Of a DNA stretch of 54,979 nt, positions 28,694 to 37,263 are shown piece by piece. Position 1 is the first letter of the stretch. The number at the start of each line of letters is the position of its first letter. The notes beneath the pieces were generated by a model. The model was not told the DNA's origin and did no database searches. It saw nothing but the letters and a program-made list of their open reading frames with translations. This DNA is from Tissierellia bacterium. GTDB taxonomy: Bacteria; Bacillota; Clostridia; Tissierellales; Peptoniphilaceae. Both the position numbers and the translations under genes were made by a program. The DNA lies in the NCBI GenBank assembly GCA_030528125.1, contig JAUMZM010000005.1, positions 1 to 54,979 of the forward strand, written 5' to 3'.

Positions 28694-29887
28694 TTATTTG
28701 ATCAGACTTTGTGTATCTTTAGCTATCATTAATTCTTCGTTTGTAGCAACTACCATAATTTTTACATTACTATCATCCGTTGAAACGATATTCTCTCCGC
28801 CTCTTACATTGTTTTTCTCTTTATCAAGCTTAATGTTGAATTGTTCAAATCCTTCCATTATGCTCTCTCTCATTGTTACTGAGTTTTCTCCGATTCCACC
28901 TGTAAATACTATTGCATCACATCTTCCTAATTCTGCAATATATCCAGCTAGATATCTTTTTGCTCTATTTGCAAACATCTTAAGAGCTATACCAGATCTT
29001 TCGTTTCCTTCATTTGCATTTTCCTCGAGATCTCTAAAATCTGAGCTTACTCCTGAAATTCCTAGAACTCCTGATTTCTTGTTTAATTCATTGTTTATTT
29101 CAGCTGTAGACATATTTTCTGCATCCATTAAGAAAGTAACAACTGTTGGATCAAGATCTCCACTTCTTGTTCCCATTACAAGTCCTTCCAATGGTGTAAG
29201 TCCCATAGTTGTATCAAAAGATTTACCATTCTTTACTGCACAAATACTTGCTCCATTTCCTAAATGGCAAGAAATTATATTTAAATCATCTATATCTTTT
29301 TCAAGTATAGCTGCTGCTCTTTGTGTAATATATTTATGGCTTGTTCCGTGGAATCCATATTTTCTTATTGCATATTTTTCGTAATATTTATAATCTAGTG
29401 CATAAAGGTAATTTTCCTTTGGCATTGTTTGATGGAAAGCTGTATCAAATACCGCTACATTTTTTACATTTGGAAGTAAATTTTCACAAGCTTCAAATCC
29501 CATCATATTTGCTGGATTGTGTAATGGAGCAAACTTAGTATACTCTTCAACTGCTTTTTTAACTTCATCATCAATTATTACTGATTTTGCAACTTTTTCT
29601 CCACCATGTACGAATCTATGTCCAACTCCATCAATTTCTGATAAGTCACTTATAACTCCGTTTTCTTTATCAACTAATGCGTCAAACACATATCCTACTG
29701 CCTTTGTATGATCTGACATTGGTTTTTCTATTAAAAAGTCTTCTTTCCCTTCAACTTTTTGGATTAGTCTAGATCCATCAATTCCTATTCTTTCTACTAA
29801 TCCTTTTACCATAACTTTTTCGTTTTCCATATCAAAAAGTTGATATTTTAAAGAAGAACTACCACAATTGATAACTAAGATTTTCAT
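28694..29887 (-). CDS. ackA: Acetate kinase
   Basis: Makes ATP from acetyl-phosphate with acetate release, the usual energy step of fermenters. The 397-residue protein starts MKILVINCGSSSLKYQL and contains GFHGTSHKYI, CHLGNGASI and FTGGIGENS, all acetate kinase signatures. The ATG at 29887 follows GGAGGAA; the frame four codons longer overlaps the previous gene and lacks a site. It starts only 11 bases after the last pilus gene, with no pta beside it and no terminator after it, so it may be read together with the pilus genes, rpmF, or both. Confidence 0.97.
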   Translation of the reverse strand: MKILVINCGSSSLKYQLFDMENEKVMVKGLVERIGIDGSRLIQKVEGKEDFLIEKPMSDHTKAVGYVFDALVDKENGVISDLSEIDGVGHRFVHGGEKVAKSVIIDDEVKKAVEEYTKFAPLHNPANMMGFEACENLLPNVKNVAVFDTAFHQTMPKENYLYALDYKYYEKYAIRKYGFHGTSHKYITQRAAAILEKDIDDLNIISCHLGNGASICAVKNGKSFDTTMGLTPLEGLVMGTRSGDLDPTVVTFLMDAENMSTAEINNELNKKSGVLGISGVSSDFRDLEENANEGNERSGIALKMFANRAKRYLAGYIAELGRCDAIVFTGGIGENSVTMRESIMEGFEQFNIKLDKEKNNVRGGENIVSTDDSNVKIMVVATNEELMIAKDTQSLIK

Positions 29888-29898
29888 TTTTTCCTCCA

Positions 29899-30843
29899 TT
29901 AATCTATAAATAATTTTTCTTTTTTCAAGTCATAAAATCCAACTATATCCGTAATATAATCTATAACTCTTTTATCATATTTAAACTCTATCATATCTGT
30001 ATTTATATTATTTGTAGAAATTATATTTCCCTTAAGATAAAGCTTAGATTTAGACTCAAAGGTAATCTTTCCGCCTCTTAAAACTATAAGGCCATTATAT
30101 TCTAAATCTTTTTTTAATATAATATTACCGTCCACTACTAGTATACCATTTAGAAGCCTTTTCTCCACATTTTTATTATCATTTATTTTGCCATCTTCTG
30201 AGTTTGAATCTTCTTTTTCTTTATTATCTACAACAAAATCCCCTTTTATATGGATAAAGTTTTCTGATTCGTCTATGGAATCTATATCTACTTTTTCAAA
30301 GCTTTTTAATTTATAATTTGAAAATTTTATATTTTCTATTAAATCCAAGCTATCCTTATCTTTTATAAAATTAACTTTATTTTTATCATAAGGAATAAGA
30401 TTGTTTCCCTTCATTGAAAATTCTAATATGCCATTTGTACTAGAATTTTTGTTGTTGTTTTTTACATAAATTCTAAATAGATGAAATATTTCATCATATC
30501 CTATTGGAAGTGAATATCTTTTATCATTAAAGTTAAAGTTAATTTTTCCTGAGTTTCTGTTAAATGCCTTGTATCCCTCATTATCGAAATATTTTCTATC
30601 CTGTGATGTATTATATAAACTTTTAATATAATACTTTTCTAATGCTTCTTTTATTAGATCATCATCTTCATAAAATAATACATTTAGTAAAGATTCTGTT
30701 TCATAAATGTTTTTCTTTCTTAAATACAAGTCTTTTTCTAGTTCCCTTGAATTTAAGTTTTGTTTATAGATAAAACTTACAGTTATTGCAATAAGAATAA
30801 GTAATAGCAGAACATATACTGATATAAAGCCTCTCTTTTTCAT
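29899..30843 (-). CDS. PilX/GspK-like or ComGG-position pilus protein
   Basis: The 314-residue protein has a prepilin-like N-terminus, MKKRGF followed by a hydrophobic segment (about 7-24), but lacks the Glu at mature position 5 (it reads FISVY, not FTLIE). That is the pattern of GspK-type tip pseudopilins. The C-terminal ~80 residues, with repeated short segments such as GILVVDGNIIL and GLIVLRGGKITF, look like a beta-helix/bactofilin-like stretch. It is the last pilus gene, coupled to the previous one by TAATG. It is much longer than Bacillus ComGG (about 124 residues). Exact family not certain. Confidence 0.72.
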   Translation of the reverse strand: MKKRGFISVYVLLLLILIAITVSFIYKQNLNSRELEKDLYLRKKNIYETESLLNVLFYEDDDLIKEALEKYYIKSLYNTSQDRKYFDNEGYKAFNRNSGKINFNFNDKRYSLPIGYDEIFHLFRIYVKNNNKNSSTNGILEFSMKGNNLIPYDKNKVNFIKDKDSLDLIENIKFSNYKLKSFEKVDIDSIDESENFIHIKGDFVVDNKEKEDSNSEDGKINDNKNVEKRLLNGILVVDGNIILKKDLEYNGLIVLRGGKITFESKSKLYLKGNIISTNNINTDMIEFKYDKRVIDYITDIVGFYDLKKEKLFID

Positions 30844-31358
30844 TATAAGTTAACTCCTATTGCGCTTTCATATAAATTATTAGCGTTTTTTGGAAGAAAC
30901 ATAATATCTATATTTACAATTTCTTTTTCTTTATCATATTTAAAATCTATTGAATCTATTCCTTCTGATATTTTATTTTTTACTAATTTTTTATTGTAAA
31001 AATCTATATTATTAAAATCCACTTTCCCATTTTTATCTTTAGTTAAGTTAAAAGACATTCTATAAAGACAATTATTCTCTAACTTAAATGTAAATACTGA
31101 ATAAGAATTATCAGCATTTTCATTTATTATAAAAAAGTTGCAATCATCATCTAATATTTCTTCAATATATAATGCACTTCTTATCTGGGATTCTACATAC
31201 ATCATGCTATTTAGAGCATTTTTTTCTACATTAGAATTTTCATAGACATTTTTACTTGTCTTTAAATCTATCGAAAAAATCATATAGAAAAGCAAAAATA
31301 TTACAGAGATAATAGACATTGTAAGTAATAATTCTATTAAAGTAAATCCTTTTTTCAT
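30843..31358 (-). CDS. Minor pilin, GspJ/PilW/ComGF-like
   Basis: The 171-residue protein begins [13 protein letters not shown]: prepilin peptidase site G|F, Glu5 and a hydrophobic helix to about residue 28. The rest is a soluble domain with no motif I recognise. It lies 3 bases after the preceding minor pilin and fits the ComGF/GspJ position. The site is GGAG at about 9 bases. Confidence 0.82.
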   Translation of the reverse strand: MKKGFTLIELLLTMSIISVIFLLFYMIFSIDLKTSKNVYENSNVEKNALNSMMYVESQIRSALYIEEILDDDCNFFIINENADNSYSVFTFKLENNCLYRMSFNLTKDKNGKVDFNNIDFYNKKLVKNKISEGIDSIDFKYDKEKEIVNIDIMFLPKNANNLYESAIGVNL

Positions 31359-31361
31359 AAT

Positions 31362-31655
31362 CTATTTCTCCACTATTACATAAAGAGTCTTATCATCACT
31401 AGAAACCTCTATTTTCTTTAATTTATCAGAGTAATTGGAAACTGTAATTTTCATTTTATCTTTATTATAATTTCCAATCGAATAACCCTTAGCCTCTTCT
31501 AGTTCTTTTTGCATAAGATAGAGATTTTTAATATCTTCATTTGCATCATTTGAATTATTCATAGAATTTGATAATGCTGGAAGCATCATTACAGCTATAA
31601 TACTTATTAATCCTATAGCGACAATTGCCTCTATTAAAGTAAATCCCTTTTTCAT
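31362..31655 (-). CDS. Minor pilin, GspI/PilV/ComGE-like
   Basis: The 97-residue protein begins MKKGFTLIEAIVAIGLIS, a class III-like prepilin signal with Glu5. The short C-terminal domain has KLKKIEVSSDDKTLYVIV, reminiscent of the GspI fold. Its ATG shares one base with the stop of the preceding gene (TAATG), so the two are translated together. Confidence 0.82.
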   Translation of the reverse strand: MKKGFTLIEAIVAIGLISIIAVMMLPALSNSMNNSNDANEDIKNLYLMQKELEEAKGYSIGNYNKDKMKITVSNYSDKLKKIEVSSDDKTLYVIVEK

Positions 31656-32068
31656 TATTCTATCCTACAACTTCCCGTTACAACTGATATTACAAGAGAA
31701 TACTCTCTATTTTTCCCATAAATACTATATGTATTAGATCCTACGACAGATCCATTTTTCTTAAAAACAATCTCTTTTTTTGTATTGCTAAATCTTATAT
31801 ATTCTAATTTGATACTATCTTTGTAATCTAAATTGCCATCATTTAATCTTATTGTAATAGTATTTGACTTTAAAGTAACAACCGAATCTTTTCCGGTTGC
31901 CATGGCTTTTTCTTTTGCATGGTTAAGCTCTTCTAGTACAATTTGAATTTCATTTTTTTCTTGTTTTTTATTTAAAAAATCTCCTTTTATAAGAGCAATA
32001 GATGCTATAACAGATATAATAGAAATTACAACTATCATTTCTATAAGAGTAAATCCTCGTTTTTTCAT
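31655..32068 (-). CDS. Minor pilin, GspH/FimT/ComGD-like
   Basis: The 137-residue protein begins MKKRGFTLIEMIVVISIIS with cleavage site and Glu5. The remainder (LNHAKEKAMATGKDSVVTL near residue 45-65) fits GspH/FimT pseudopilins. The ATG at 32068 is chosen: GGAG lies 7 bases upstream and it overlaps the peptidase stop as ATGA. A start four codons earlier lacks a site. Confidence 0.82.
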   Translation of the reverse strand: MKKRGFTLIEMIVVISIISVIASIALIKGDFLNKKQEKNEIQIVLEELNHAKEKAMATGKDSVVTLKSNTITIRLNDGNLDYKDSIKLEYIRFSNTKKEIVFKKNGSVVGSNTYSIYGKNREYSLVISVVTGSCRIE

Positions 32069-32787
32069 ATAAAGCTCCAATTTATAATCCCATATTGTAT
32101 TAAAAAAAATGCAATTGTTATAAATGGAGTAAATGGAATCTTAAGCTTCATAGTCTTATTTTTAATTGCAACAAATATAGAAAATATTGCTCCAATCCAT
32201 ATAGACAAAAGAACGAATTTTATAAGATAATTATTATCTACAAATAAAAATAGCGAAAGATACAAAAACAAATCTCCATCTCCAATAGATTTCTTTGATA
32301 TATAATATATTAATAGATATGACAAGGAAAATATGATTATGAATTTTATAAAATACATATCGAATCCTATATGCATAATTCTATAAACAAATCCTAGAAT
32401 TCCAATAATATAAATAAATCTCATATAAATATCCATAGTCTTTAAGTCAATTTCTGATACTATAATTAAAATTAAAACGACTAAAAGATTAAACAAAAAT
32501 ATAGGATTATATATTATATGGTCAGTAGATATTATAAAAATAAAACCTGTGAGCAATTCATTTATTAAATTGTCCACAGGTATTTTTTCATTACAATATC
32601 TACACCTTGCTTTTAAATTTATAAAACTTATGACAGGAATCATATCAATATATCTAAGCTTTCTCCCGCAAGAATCACAGTGACTATTAGGAAAAACTAT
32701 ACTTTCATTTCTAATAAGTCTAGTTACAACAAGATTATTAAAAGATCCTATAACTAAGCCAAGTACAAGGCTAAATACATAAATCAT
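32065..32787 (-). CDS. Prepilin peptidase (PilD/ComC family)
   Basis: Integral membrane aspartyl protease that cleaves prepilin leaders after Gly and often N-methylates the new N-terminus. The 240-residue protein has GSFNNLVVTRL near the start, two zinc CxxC pairs (CDSC and CRYC), the first catalytic Asp in SEIDLKT, and the second in GDGD (IGDGDLFLYL). It has about seven hydrophobic segments. It sits inside the pilus operon, between the major pilin and the minor pilins, whereas Bacillus comC lies elsewhere. Confidence 0.93.
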   Translation of the reverse strand: MIYVFSLVLGLVIGSFNNLVVTRLIRNESIVFPNSHCDSCGRKLRYIDMIPVISFINLKARCRYCNEKIPVDNLINELLTGFIFIISTDHIIYNPIFLFNLLVVLILIIVSEIDLKTMDIYMRFIYIIGILGFVYRIMHIGFDMYFIKFIIIFSLSYLLIYYISKKSIGDGDLFLYLSLFLFVDNNYLIKFVLLSIWIGAIFSIFVAIKNKTMKLKIPFTPFITIAFFLIQYGIINWSFI

Positions 32788-32801
32788 TTTAAGCTAATCT
32801 C

Positions 32802-33170
32802 TTAATGTGAAGACGGATTTACGCTTGTATTAGATATTTCGTCTGGAGATACAATAATTTCATTTCCATCGTATGTAACACTATATTCTTTTACATTTTC
32901 TCCAAAATCTAGTCCTTCTGGAAGCTTAGGCCATTTATCAACATAATCTTTTGCACTTTCTCCATTACTCCAATTTATACTATCTTCTCCGCTTGCAACA
33001 GCCGCACTTGCTGCAGTTTTTAACATTTGAACATTGGCATTATGTGCTGTAACTTTTGCTTTATATCTCGCCTGATTATATTTAGGTATAGCAATTGCAG
33101 CTAAAATTCCTATTATAGCAATAACTACCAAAAGTTCAATTAATGTAAAACCACTTCTTTTCTTTTTCAT
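32802..33170 (-). CDS. Major type IV pilin (ComGC-like)
   Basis: The 122-residue prepilin begins [20 protein letters not shown], with cleavage after Gly7, Glu at mature position 5 and the common helix running to PKYNQAR. The C-terminal domain is small and has no cysteine pair, typical of Gram-positive major pilins. It has the strongest ribosome site of the cluster (TTAGGAGGATTTT), fitting a high-copy subunit. It lies 9 bases after the PilC/ComGB gene. Confidence 0.93.
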   Translation of the reverse strand: MKKKRSGFTLIELLVVIAIIGILAAIAIPKYNQARYKAKVTAHNANVQMLKTAASAAVASGEDSINWSNGESAKDYVDKWPKLPEGLDFGENVKEYSVTYDGNEIIVSPDEISNTSVNPSSH

Positions 33171-33179
33171 AAAATCCTC

Positions 33180-34268
33180 CTAATAATTCATGGAATCAAG
33201 TGTATTAAACATAGGCAAAGCTACTGAAAAGACTATAAATGCGACAATCAAACTCATTATAATTACTAAGACAGGTTCCATAATTTGTGAAAGCCTTTTT
33301 AGCCTAAATAAGTATTCTTTAGAAAAATAGTCAGATGTTTTCTCCATAGTTTCACTTAAATTTCCTGTATCTTCTCCTATCTTAATCATAGATACTAGAA
33401 GATCAGAAAATATTTTTTCTTCTTCAAAAGCTTTAGATATGTCATATCCTTTTTCAATTTTTTTACAGATTTTTGTAAGTTTGTAGTTTATATATTCATT
33501 TTTAATCGAATATCTTATTATATTGATCGTTTTTATTATATCTACATCTCCATTGTATAAAATATACATAAGACTTGATATCTGATATTCTATCTTTGTG
33601 TTTCTATATTTTCTAAAAATCGGAAATCTATACAAAAACCTATCTGTTTTGTATTTGAAATTTCTATTGGTTCTTAATAAGAAAAATAAAATTACAAGTA
33701 TAACCAGAATCAAAAATATTAACTTTGAATAATTTCTTGAAAACTCACTTAACTTAATCAAAATTCTAGTTGATAAAGGTAAATTTTCATTCATAGTTTC
33801 AAATACCTCGATAAAGCTCGGCATAACATATTGCATTATCATGGATATAACCAATATGCTTACTACAAGAAGTATTATAGGATATGTAAACGCTTGCTTT
33901 ATCTTGTTATTGTTTTCGTATTTCTCATTTATAAAATAAGATAGCTTATCCATAGAATAAGCAAGATTTCCTGACTCCTGTCCGCTTTCTATAAAGCTTA
34001 TTGTTATAAGTCCAAATCTTTTTTCCTCTGATTTAAAAGCTCTAAAAACATCGTATCCGTTATTTAATTTATCTAAAATATTTTTTAATGATGCATCAAG
34101 CTTTTTATCCAGCTTCTGATTTAGTATAGTTTCCAATGATTTATCAATAGGGACTCCTGATTTTAAAAGAACAGCAAATTGTTTTAGAAAAAGTGACAAT
34201 ATTCTTGGATTTAATCTCTTAGTTCCTATCTCATAACTTAAAATCTTTTTTATAGATGATATTTCCAT
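33180..34268 (-). CDS. Pilus inner-membrane platform protein (PilC/ComGB, type II secretion F family)
   Basis: The 362-residue polytopic protein has two GspF domains with the usual signatures: LKSGVPIDKSLE and FIESGQESGNL in the first half, and NGDVDIIKTI and KIGEDTGNL in the second. About three membrane segments follow the first domain and the end (VALPMFNTLDSM). The ATG at 34268 is chosen because it follows AGGTGT; the frame to 34289 starts inside the frr terminator. It is the first gene of the pilus cluster. The ATPase gene (pilB/comGA) that normally comes before it is absent. Confidence 0.9.
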   Translation of the reverse strand: MEISSIKKILSYEIGTKRLNPRILSLFLKQFAVLLKSGVPIDKSLETILNQKLDKKLDASLKNILDKLNNGYDVFRAFKSEEKRFGLITISFIESGQESGNLAYSMDKLSYFINEKYENNNKIKQAFTYPIILLVVSILVISMIMQYVMPSFIEVFETMNENLPLSTRILIKLSEFSRNYSKLIFLILVILVILFFLLRTNRNFKYKTDRFLYRFPIFRKYRNTKIEYQISSLMYILYNGDVDIIKTINIIRYSIKNEYINYKLTKICKKIEKGYDISKAFEEEKIFSDLLVSMIKIGEDTGNLSETMEKTSDYFSKEYLFRLKRLSQIMEPVLVIIMSLIVAFIVFSVALPMFNTLDSMNY

Positions 34269-34276
34269 AAAACACC

Positions 34277-34299
34277 TAAAAAAGGGCATAAATGCCCTT
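34277..34299 (-). terminator. Terminator after frr
   Basis: AAGGGCAT (34282-34289) pairs with ATGCCCTT (34292-34299) and a U run follows on the minus strand. It separates the rpsB-tsf-pyrH-frr operon from the pilus genes. The pilus genes therefore need read-through or a promoter inside frr; I could not pick one. Confidence 0.9.
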
Positions 34300-34301
34300 A
34301 A

Positions 34302-34859
34302 TTAAATTTCCATTAATTCATCTGTTTTTGCTTTAGCTATCTTTTCCAATTCTTTTGTGAATTTATCGATCGATTTATTAATATCTTCTTCAGCGCCAAC
34401 TCTTTGATCTTCAGAAAGCTCGCCTGTCTTTTCTTGTTTTTTTACAATATCCATAGCATCTCTTCTCTCATTTCTAAGAGAAATTTTGCTTTGTTCTAAT
34501 TGCTTATTTACTTCTTTTCCTAATTCTTTTCTTCTTTCTTCTGTAAGTTGTGGGAATGGAAGTCTTATAACTTCTCCATCATTTGATGGTGTTATTCCTA
34601 TATCAGATTTTAATATAGCTTTTTCAATGCTAGCAATATTATTTTTATCCCAAGGTTTGATTGAAAGAAGTCTAGCTTCAGGTATTGAAATTGTTGCAGC
34701 TTGATTTATTGGAGTTTCTACTCCATAATAGTCAAATGTAACTCCGTTTAATATAGCAGCATTAGCTCTTCCTGCTCTAATTGATGTAAGTCTCTCCTTA
34801 AAAGAATCAACTGTTTTTTGCATATTTTTTTCCATATTTTTAATTATAGAATCATACAT
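34302..34859 (-). CDS. frr: Ribosome recycling factor
   Basis: Splits the post-termination ribosome with EF-G. The 185-residue protein shows the RRF core: [20 protein letters not shown] near the start, [25 protein letters not shown] and [12 protein letters not shown]. It overlaps pyrH by 8 bases, in the standard rpsB-tsf-pyrH-frr order, and is followed by a strong terminator. Confidence 0.98.
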   Translation of the reverse strand: MYDSIIKNMEKNMQKTVDSFKERLTSIRAGRANAAILNGVTFDYYGVETPINQAATISIPEARLLSIKPWDKNNIASIEKAILKSDIGITPSNDGEVIRLPFPQLTEERRKELGKEVNKQLEQSKISLRNERRDAMDIVKKQEKTGELSEDQRVGAEEDINKSIDKFTKELEKIAKAKTDELMEI

Positions 34860-35568
34860 AGAAATTCTCCTTTACGATTGTTCCAATTTCTTCTCCATCG
34901 AAAATCCTAACCATATTGTAAGGATCATCAATTCCAAATGCGATTATAGGCATCTTATTATCCATACATAGTGAAGTTGCGGTAGAATCCATTACCTTTA
35001 GCTCTTTTGTTAATATTTCCTTATATGTCAATCTATCAAATTTTACAGCATCTTCATATCTATTAGGATCTTTATCATATATTCCATCTGTTCCTGTTTT
35101 CCCAAGTAAAATAAGATCTGCATTGATTTCTAAAGCTCTAAGAGCTGCTGTTGTATCTGTAGAGAAATAAGGAAGTCCTGTTCCTGCAGAAAATATAACT
35201 ATTCTATTTTTTTCAAGATGTCTTATTGCTCTTCTTCTTATATATGGTTCTGCAACTTCTGCCATTGATATCGCTGTCATAACTCTTGTATCAATTCCCA
35301 TCTCTTCCAAAGAAGCTTGAACTCTTAATCCATTCATTACAGTACCAAGCATTCCTATAGTATCAGATGTAGCTCTATCTATGGAACTACTTCTTCCTCT
35401 CCAGAAGTTTCCTCCACCTACTACAATTGCAATTTGGACACCTTTTTCATAAACTTTTTTTATATTTTCACATATCCTTTTAATAGTTTCGTCACAAAGC
35501 CCTTGTTTCTTCTCTCCTGCAAGTGCCTCTCCACTTAGTTTTAGAATAACTCTTTTATAATTTTGCAA
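34852..35568 (-). CDS. pyrH: UMP kinase
   Basis: Converts UMP to UDP. The 238-residue amino-acid-kinase fold protein has [21 protein letters not shown] and the loop [19 protein letters not shown] segment typical of PyrH. The start codon is TTG (35566-35568), about 5 bases after AGGAGG; the first downstream ATG would cut off the KLSGEAL phosphate loop. It overlaps frr by 8 bases. Confidence 0.97.
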   Translation of the reverse strand: MQNYKRVILKLSGEALAGEKKQGLCDETIKRICENIKKVYEKGVQIAIVVGGGNFWRGRSSSIDRATSDTIGMLGTVMNGLRVQASLEEMGIDTRVMTAISMAEVAEPYIRRRAIRHLEKNRIVIFSAGTGLPYFSTDTTAALRALEINADLILLGKTGTDGIYDKDPNRYEDAVKFDRLTYKEILTKELKVMDSTATSLCMDNKMPIIAFGIDDPYNMVRIFDGEEIGTIVKENFYV

Positions 35569-35616
35569 GTTTTCCTCCTATATGGTATAAAGTATATACT
35601 ATTTTTTATTTTTAAT

Positions 35617-35641
35617 AAAGGAGAACTTTACGTTCTCCTTT
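35617..35641 (-). terminator. Hairpin between tsf and pyrH
   Basis: Strong 10-bp stem AAAGGAGAAC (35617-35626) with GTTCTCCTTT (35632-35641) and a five-base loop. The U tract after it is short (TTTATT), so it is probably a weak terminator or an mRNA processing or stability element. Confidence 0.6.
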
Positions 35642-35644
35642 AAA

Positions 35645-36316
35645 TTAAATATTTTTCATTTGTTCTTCTACTTCTTTAGCAAAATCTTCTGATTTTTTCT
35701 CTAATCCTTCACCAACTTCAAATCTTTGGAATCTTCTGATTTTTATATTCTCACCGATCTTAGCTGCTATATTTCTTAAATAAGTTTCAACTGTGATTTC
35801 TGGATCTTTTACATAAGGTTGATCTAATAAGCAGATATCTTTAAAGTATTTTTTAAGTCTTCCTTCTACTTTCTTTTCTGCTATCATTTTCTTTTTATCT
35901 TCTGGCATATTGTCATTTGCTTCATTTAGAGCTTGATGGATTAAGATTTCTCTTTGTTCATCAATTTCTTTTTGATCAACTGCATCTTCTGAAACATATT
36001 TTGGATTGCTTGCTGCTATATGCATTGCAATATTTTTTGCAAATTCTTTCATGTCATCTGTATTTGCTGAGAAATCTGTTTCTGTATTGATCTCTACAAT
36101 AACTCCAATTTTATTATTGTGAATGTATGATCCTATAATTCCTTCTGCTGCAATTCTTCCAGCCTTTTTGTCAAGTGTTGCTTGACCTTTTTCTTTAAGG
36201 ATTTTTTCAGCTTTTTCAAGATCACCGTCAGCTTCAACTAAAGCTTTCTTGCAATCCATCATTCCTGCTCCAGTTCTTTCTCTTAATTCTTTAACTAATT
36301 TTGCTGTAACTTTCAT
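35645..36316 (-). CDS. tsf: Elongation factor Ts
   Basis: GDP/GTP exchange factor for EF-Tu. The 223-residue protein has the UBA-like N-terminus (VKELRERTGAGMMDCKKAL) and ETDFSANTDDMKEFA, the conserved TDFVA-type site. It is shorter than the E. coli form, as in many Firmicutes. It lies 29 bases after rpsB, with a GGAGG site. Confidence 0.98.
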   Translation of the reverse strand: MKVTAKLVKELRERTGAGMMDCKKALVEADGDLEKAEKILKEKGQATLDKKAGRIAAEGIIGSYIHNNKIGVIVEINTETDFSANTDDMKEFAKNIAMHIAASNPKYVSEDAVDQKEIDEQREILIHQALNEANDNMPEDKKKMIAEKKVEGRLKKYFKDICLLDQPYVKDPEITVETYLRNIAAKIGENIKIRRFQRFEVGEGLEKKSEDFAKEVEEQMKNI

Positions 36317-36345
36317 CTAAATCCTCCATCTGTTAAATTATTCTT

Positions 36346-37131
36346 CTATTCTTCGATATCATCGATATCTTCAATATCTTCTTGTGTTTCTTCGATATCT
36401 TCATCTTCTTCTACATCATCGCTAAAGTCTTCTTCTGATACGAATTCATCACCTTGGTTTGCTTCGATAACAGCTTGACTCATTACTGATGTTATTAATT
36501 TTACGGCTCTGATTGCATCATCATTTCCTGGAATTGGGAAATCTACAGTATCAGGATCACAATTTGTATCTATTATACTTACAACTGGAATACCTAATAT
36601 TCTTGCTTCATGAACTGCAAGTTCTTCTTTCTTAGGATCAACTACAAACAATACATCTGGAAGTTCTGTCATATCCTTGATTCCGCCAAGGTTTTTCTCT
36701 AATTTTTCCATTTCTCTTTTGTGCTCTAAAACTTCTTTTTTAGGTAAAAGATCAAATGTTCCATCTTCTTCCATTTCTTCTAAACTTGTTAGTTTATCAA
36801 CTGATTTTCTAATTGTTTTGAAGTTTGTAAGCATTCCACCTAACCATCTATTGCTTACATAGAATTGTCCACATCTTTTTGCTTCTTGTTCGATAGAATC
36901 TTGTGCTTGTTTTTTTGTTCCTACAAAAAGAACTCTTCCTCCATCAGCTACAATATCACGCATAAAAGCGTAAGCTTCGTCTATTTTCTTAACTGTTTTT
37001 TGTAAATCTATAATATAGATTCCATTTCTTTCTGTAAAGATGTATGGAGCCATTTTTGGGTTCCATCTTCTTGTTTGGTGTCCGAAATGAACACCTGCTT
37101 CTAATAATTTTTTCATTGATACTACTGACAT
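36346..37131 (-). CDS. rpsB: 30S ribosomal protein S2 with acidic C-terminal tail
   Basis: The 261-residue protein has the S2 marks [30 protein letters not shown] and [18 protein letters not shown]. After residue ~228 comes a tail of about 34 residues dominated by Asp and Glu, encoded by a repetitive GATATCTTC-like stretch on the + strand. That tail is longer and more acidic than in many S2 proteins. It begins the rpsB-tsf-pyrH-frr operon, with GGAGG 8 bases before the ATG and a structured leader upstream. Confidence 0.97.
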   Translation of the reverse strand: MSVVSMKKLLEAGVHFGHQTRRWNPKMAPYIFTERNGIYIIDLQKTVKKIDEAYAFMRDIVADGGRVLFVGTKKQAQDSIEQEAKRCGQFYVSNRWLGGMLTNFKTIRKSVDKLTSLEEMEEDGTFDLLPKKEVLEHKREMEKLEKNLGGIKDMTELPDVLFVVDPKKEELAVHEARILGIPVVSIIDTNCDPDTVDFPIPGNDDAIRAVKLITSVMSQAVIEANQGDEFVSEEDFSDDVEEDEDIEETQEDIEDIDDIEE

Positions 37132-37160
37132 TATTTATACCTCCGTTTTTCGTCCTCCAT
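37131..37160 (-). CDS. Possible nine-codon leader peptide upstream of rpsB
   Basis: ATG at 37158-37160 opens a short frame, MEDEKRRYK, whose TAA shares its last base with the rpsB ATG (TAATG). GAGG lies about 4 bases before this ATG. Size and position suit a coupling or leader peptide, but such a short frame can occur by chance. Confidence 0.3.
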   Translation of the reverse strand: MEDEKRRYK

Positions 37161-37232
37161 TTTCCTCTTTTGAATCTAAAACCCTAAGGCAACCTTCAAA
37201 TTCATCAGAAAATGTGTGTAATATACTGTGCT

Positions 37233-37261
37233 ACTATACCATATAATTTTATATTTAACAA
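37233..37261 (-). promoter_or_regulatory. Promoter of the rpsB-tsf-pyrH-frr operon
   Basis: Minus strand: TTGTTA (37256-37261), 17 bp, TATAGT (37233-37238), with a TGG extended -10. The -35 lies just after the topA stop. It leaves a leader of roughly 95 bases. Confidence 0.8.
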
Positions 37262-37263
37262 GT

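Noticed and set aside
28698..29384. Long open frame (228 codons) on the + strand
   Set aside because: It lies wholly antisense to acetate kinase, has Ser/Ile/Leu-rich composition typical of reverse-strand reading and no recognisable domain or ribosome site.
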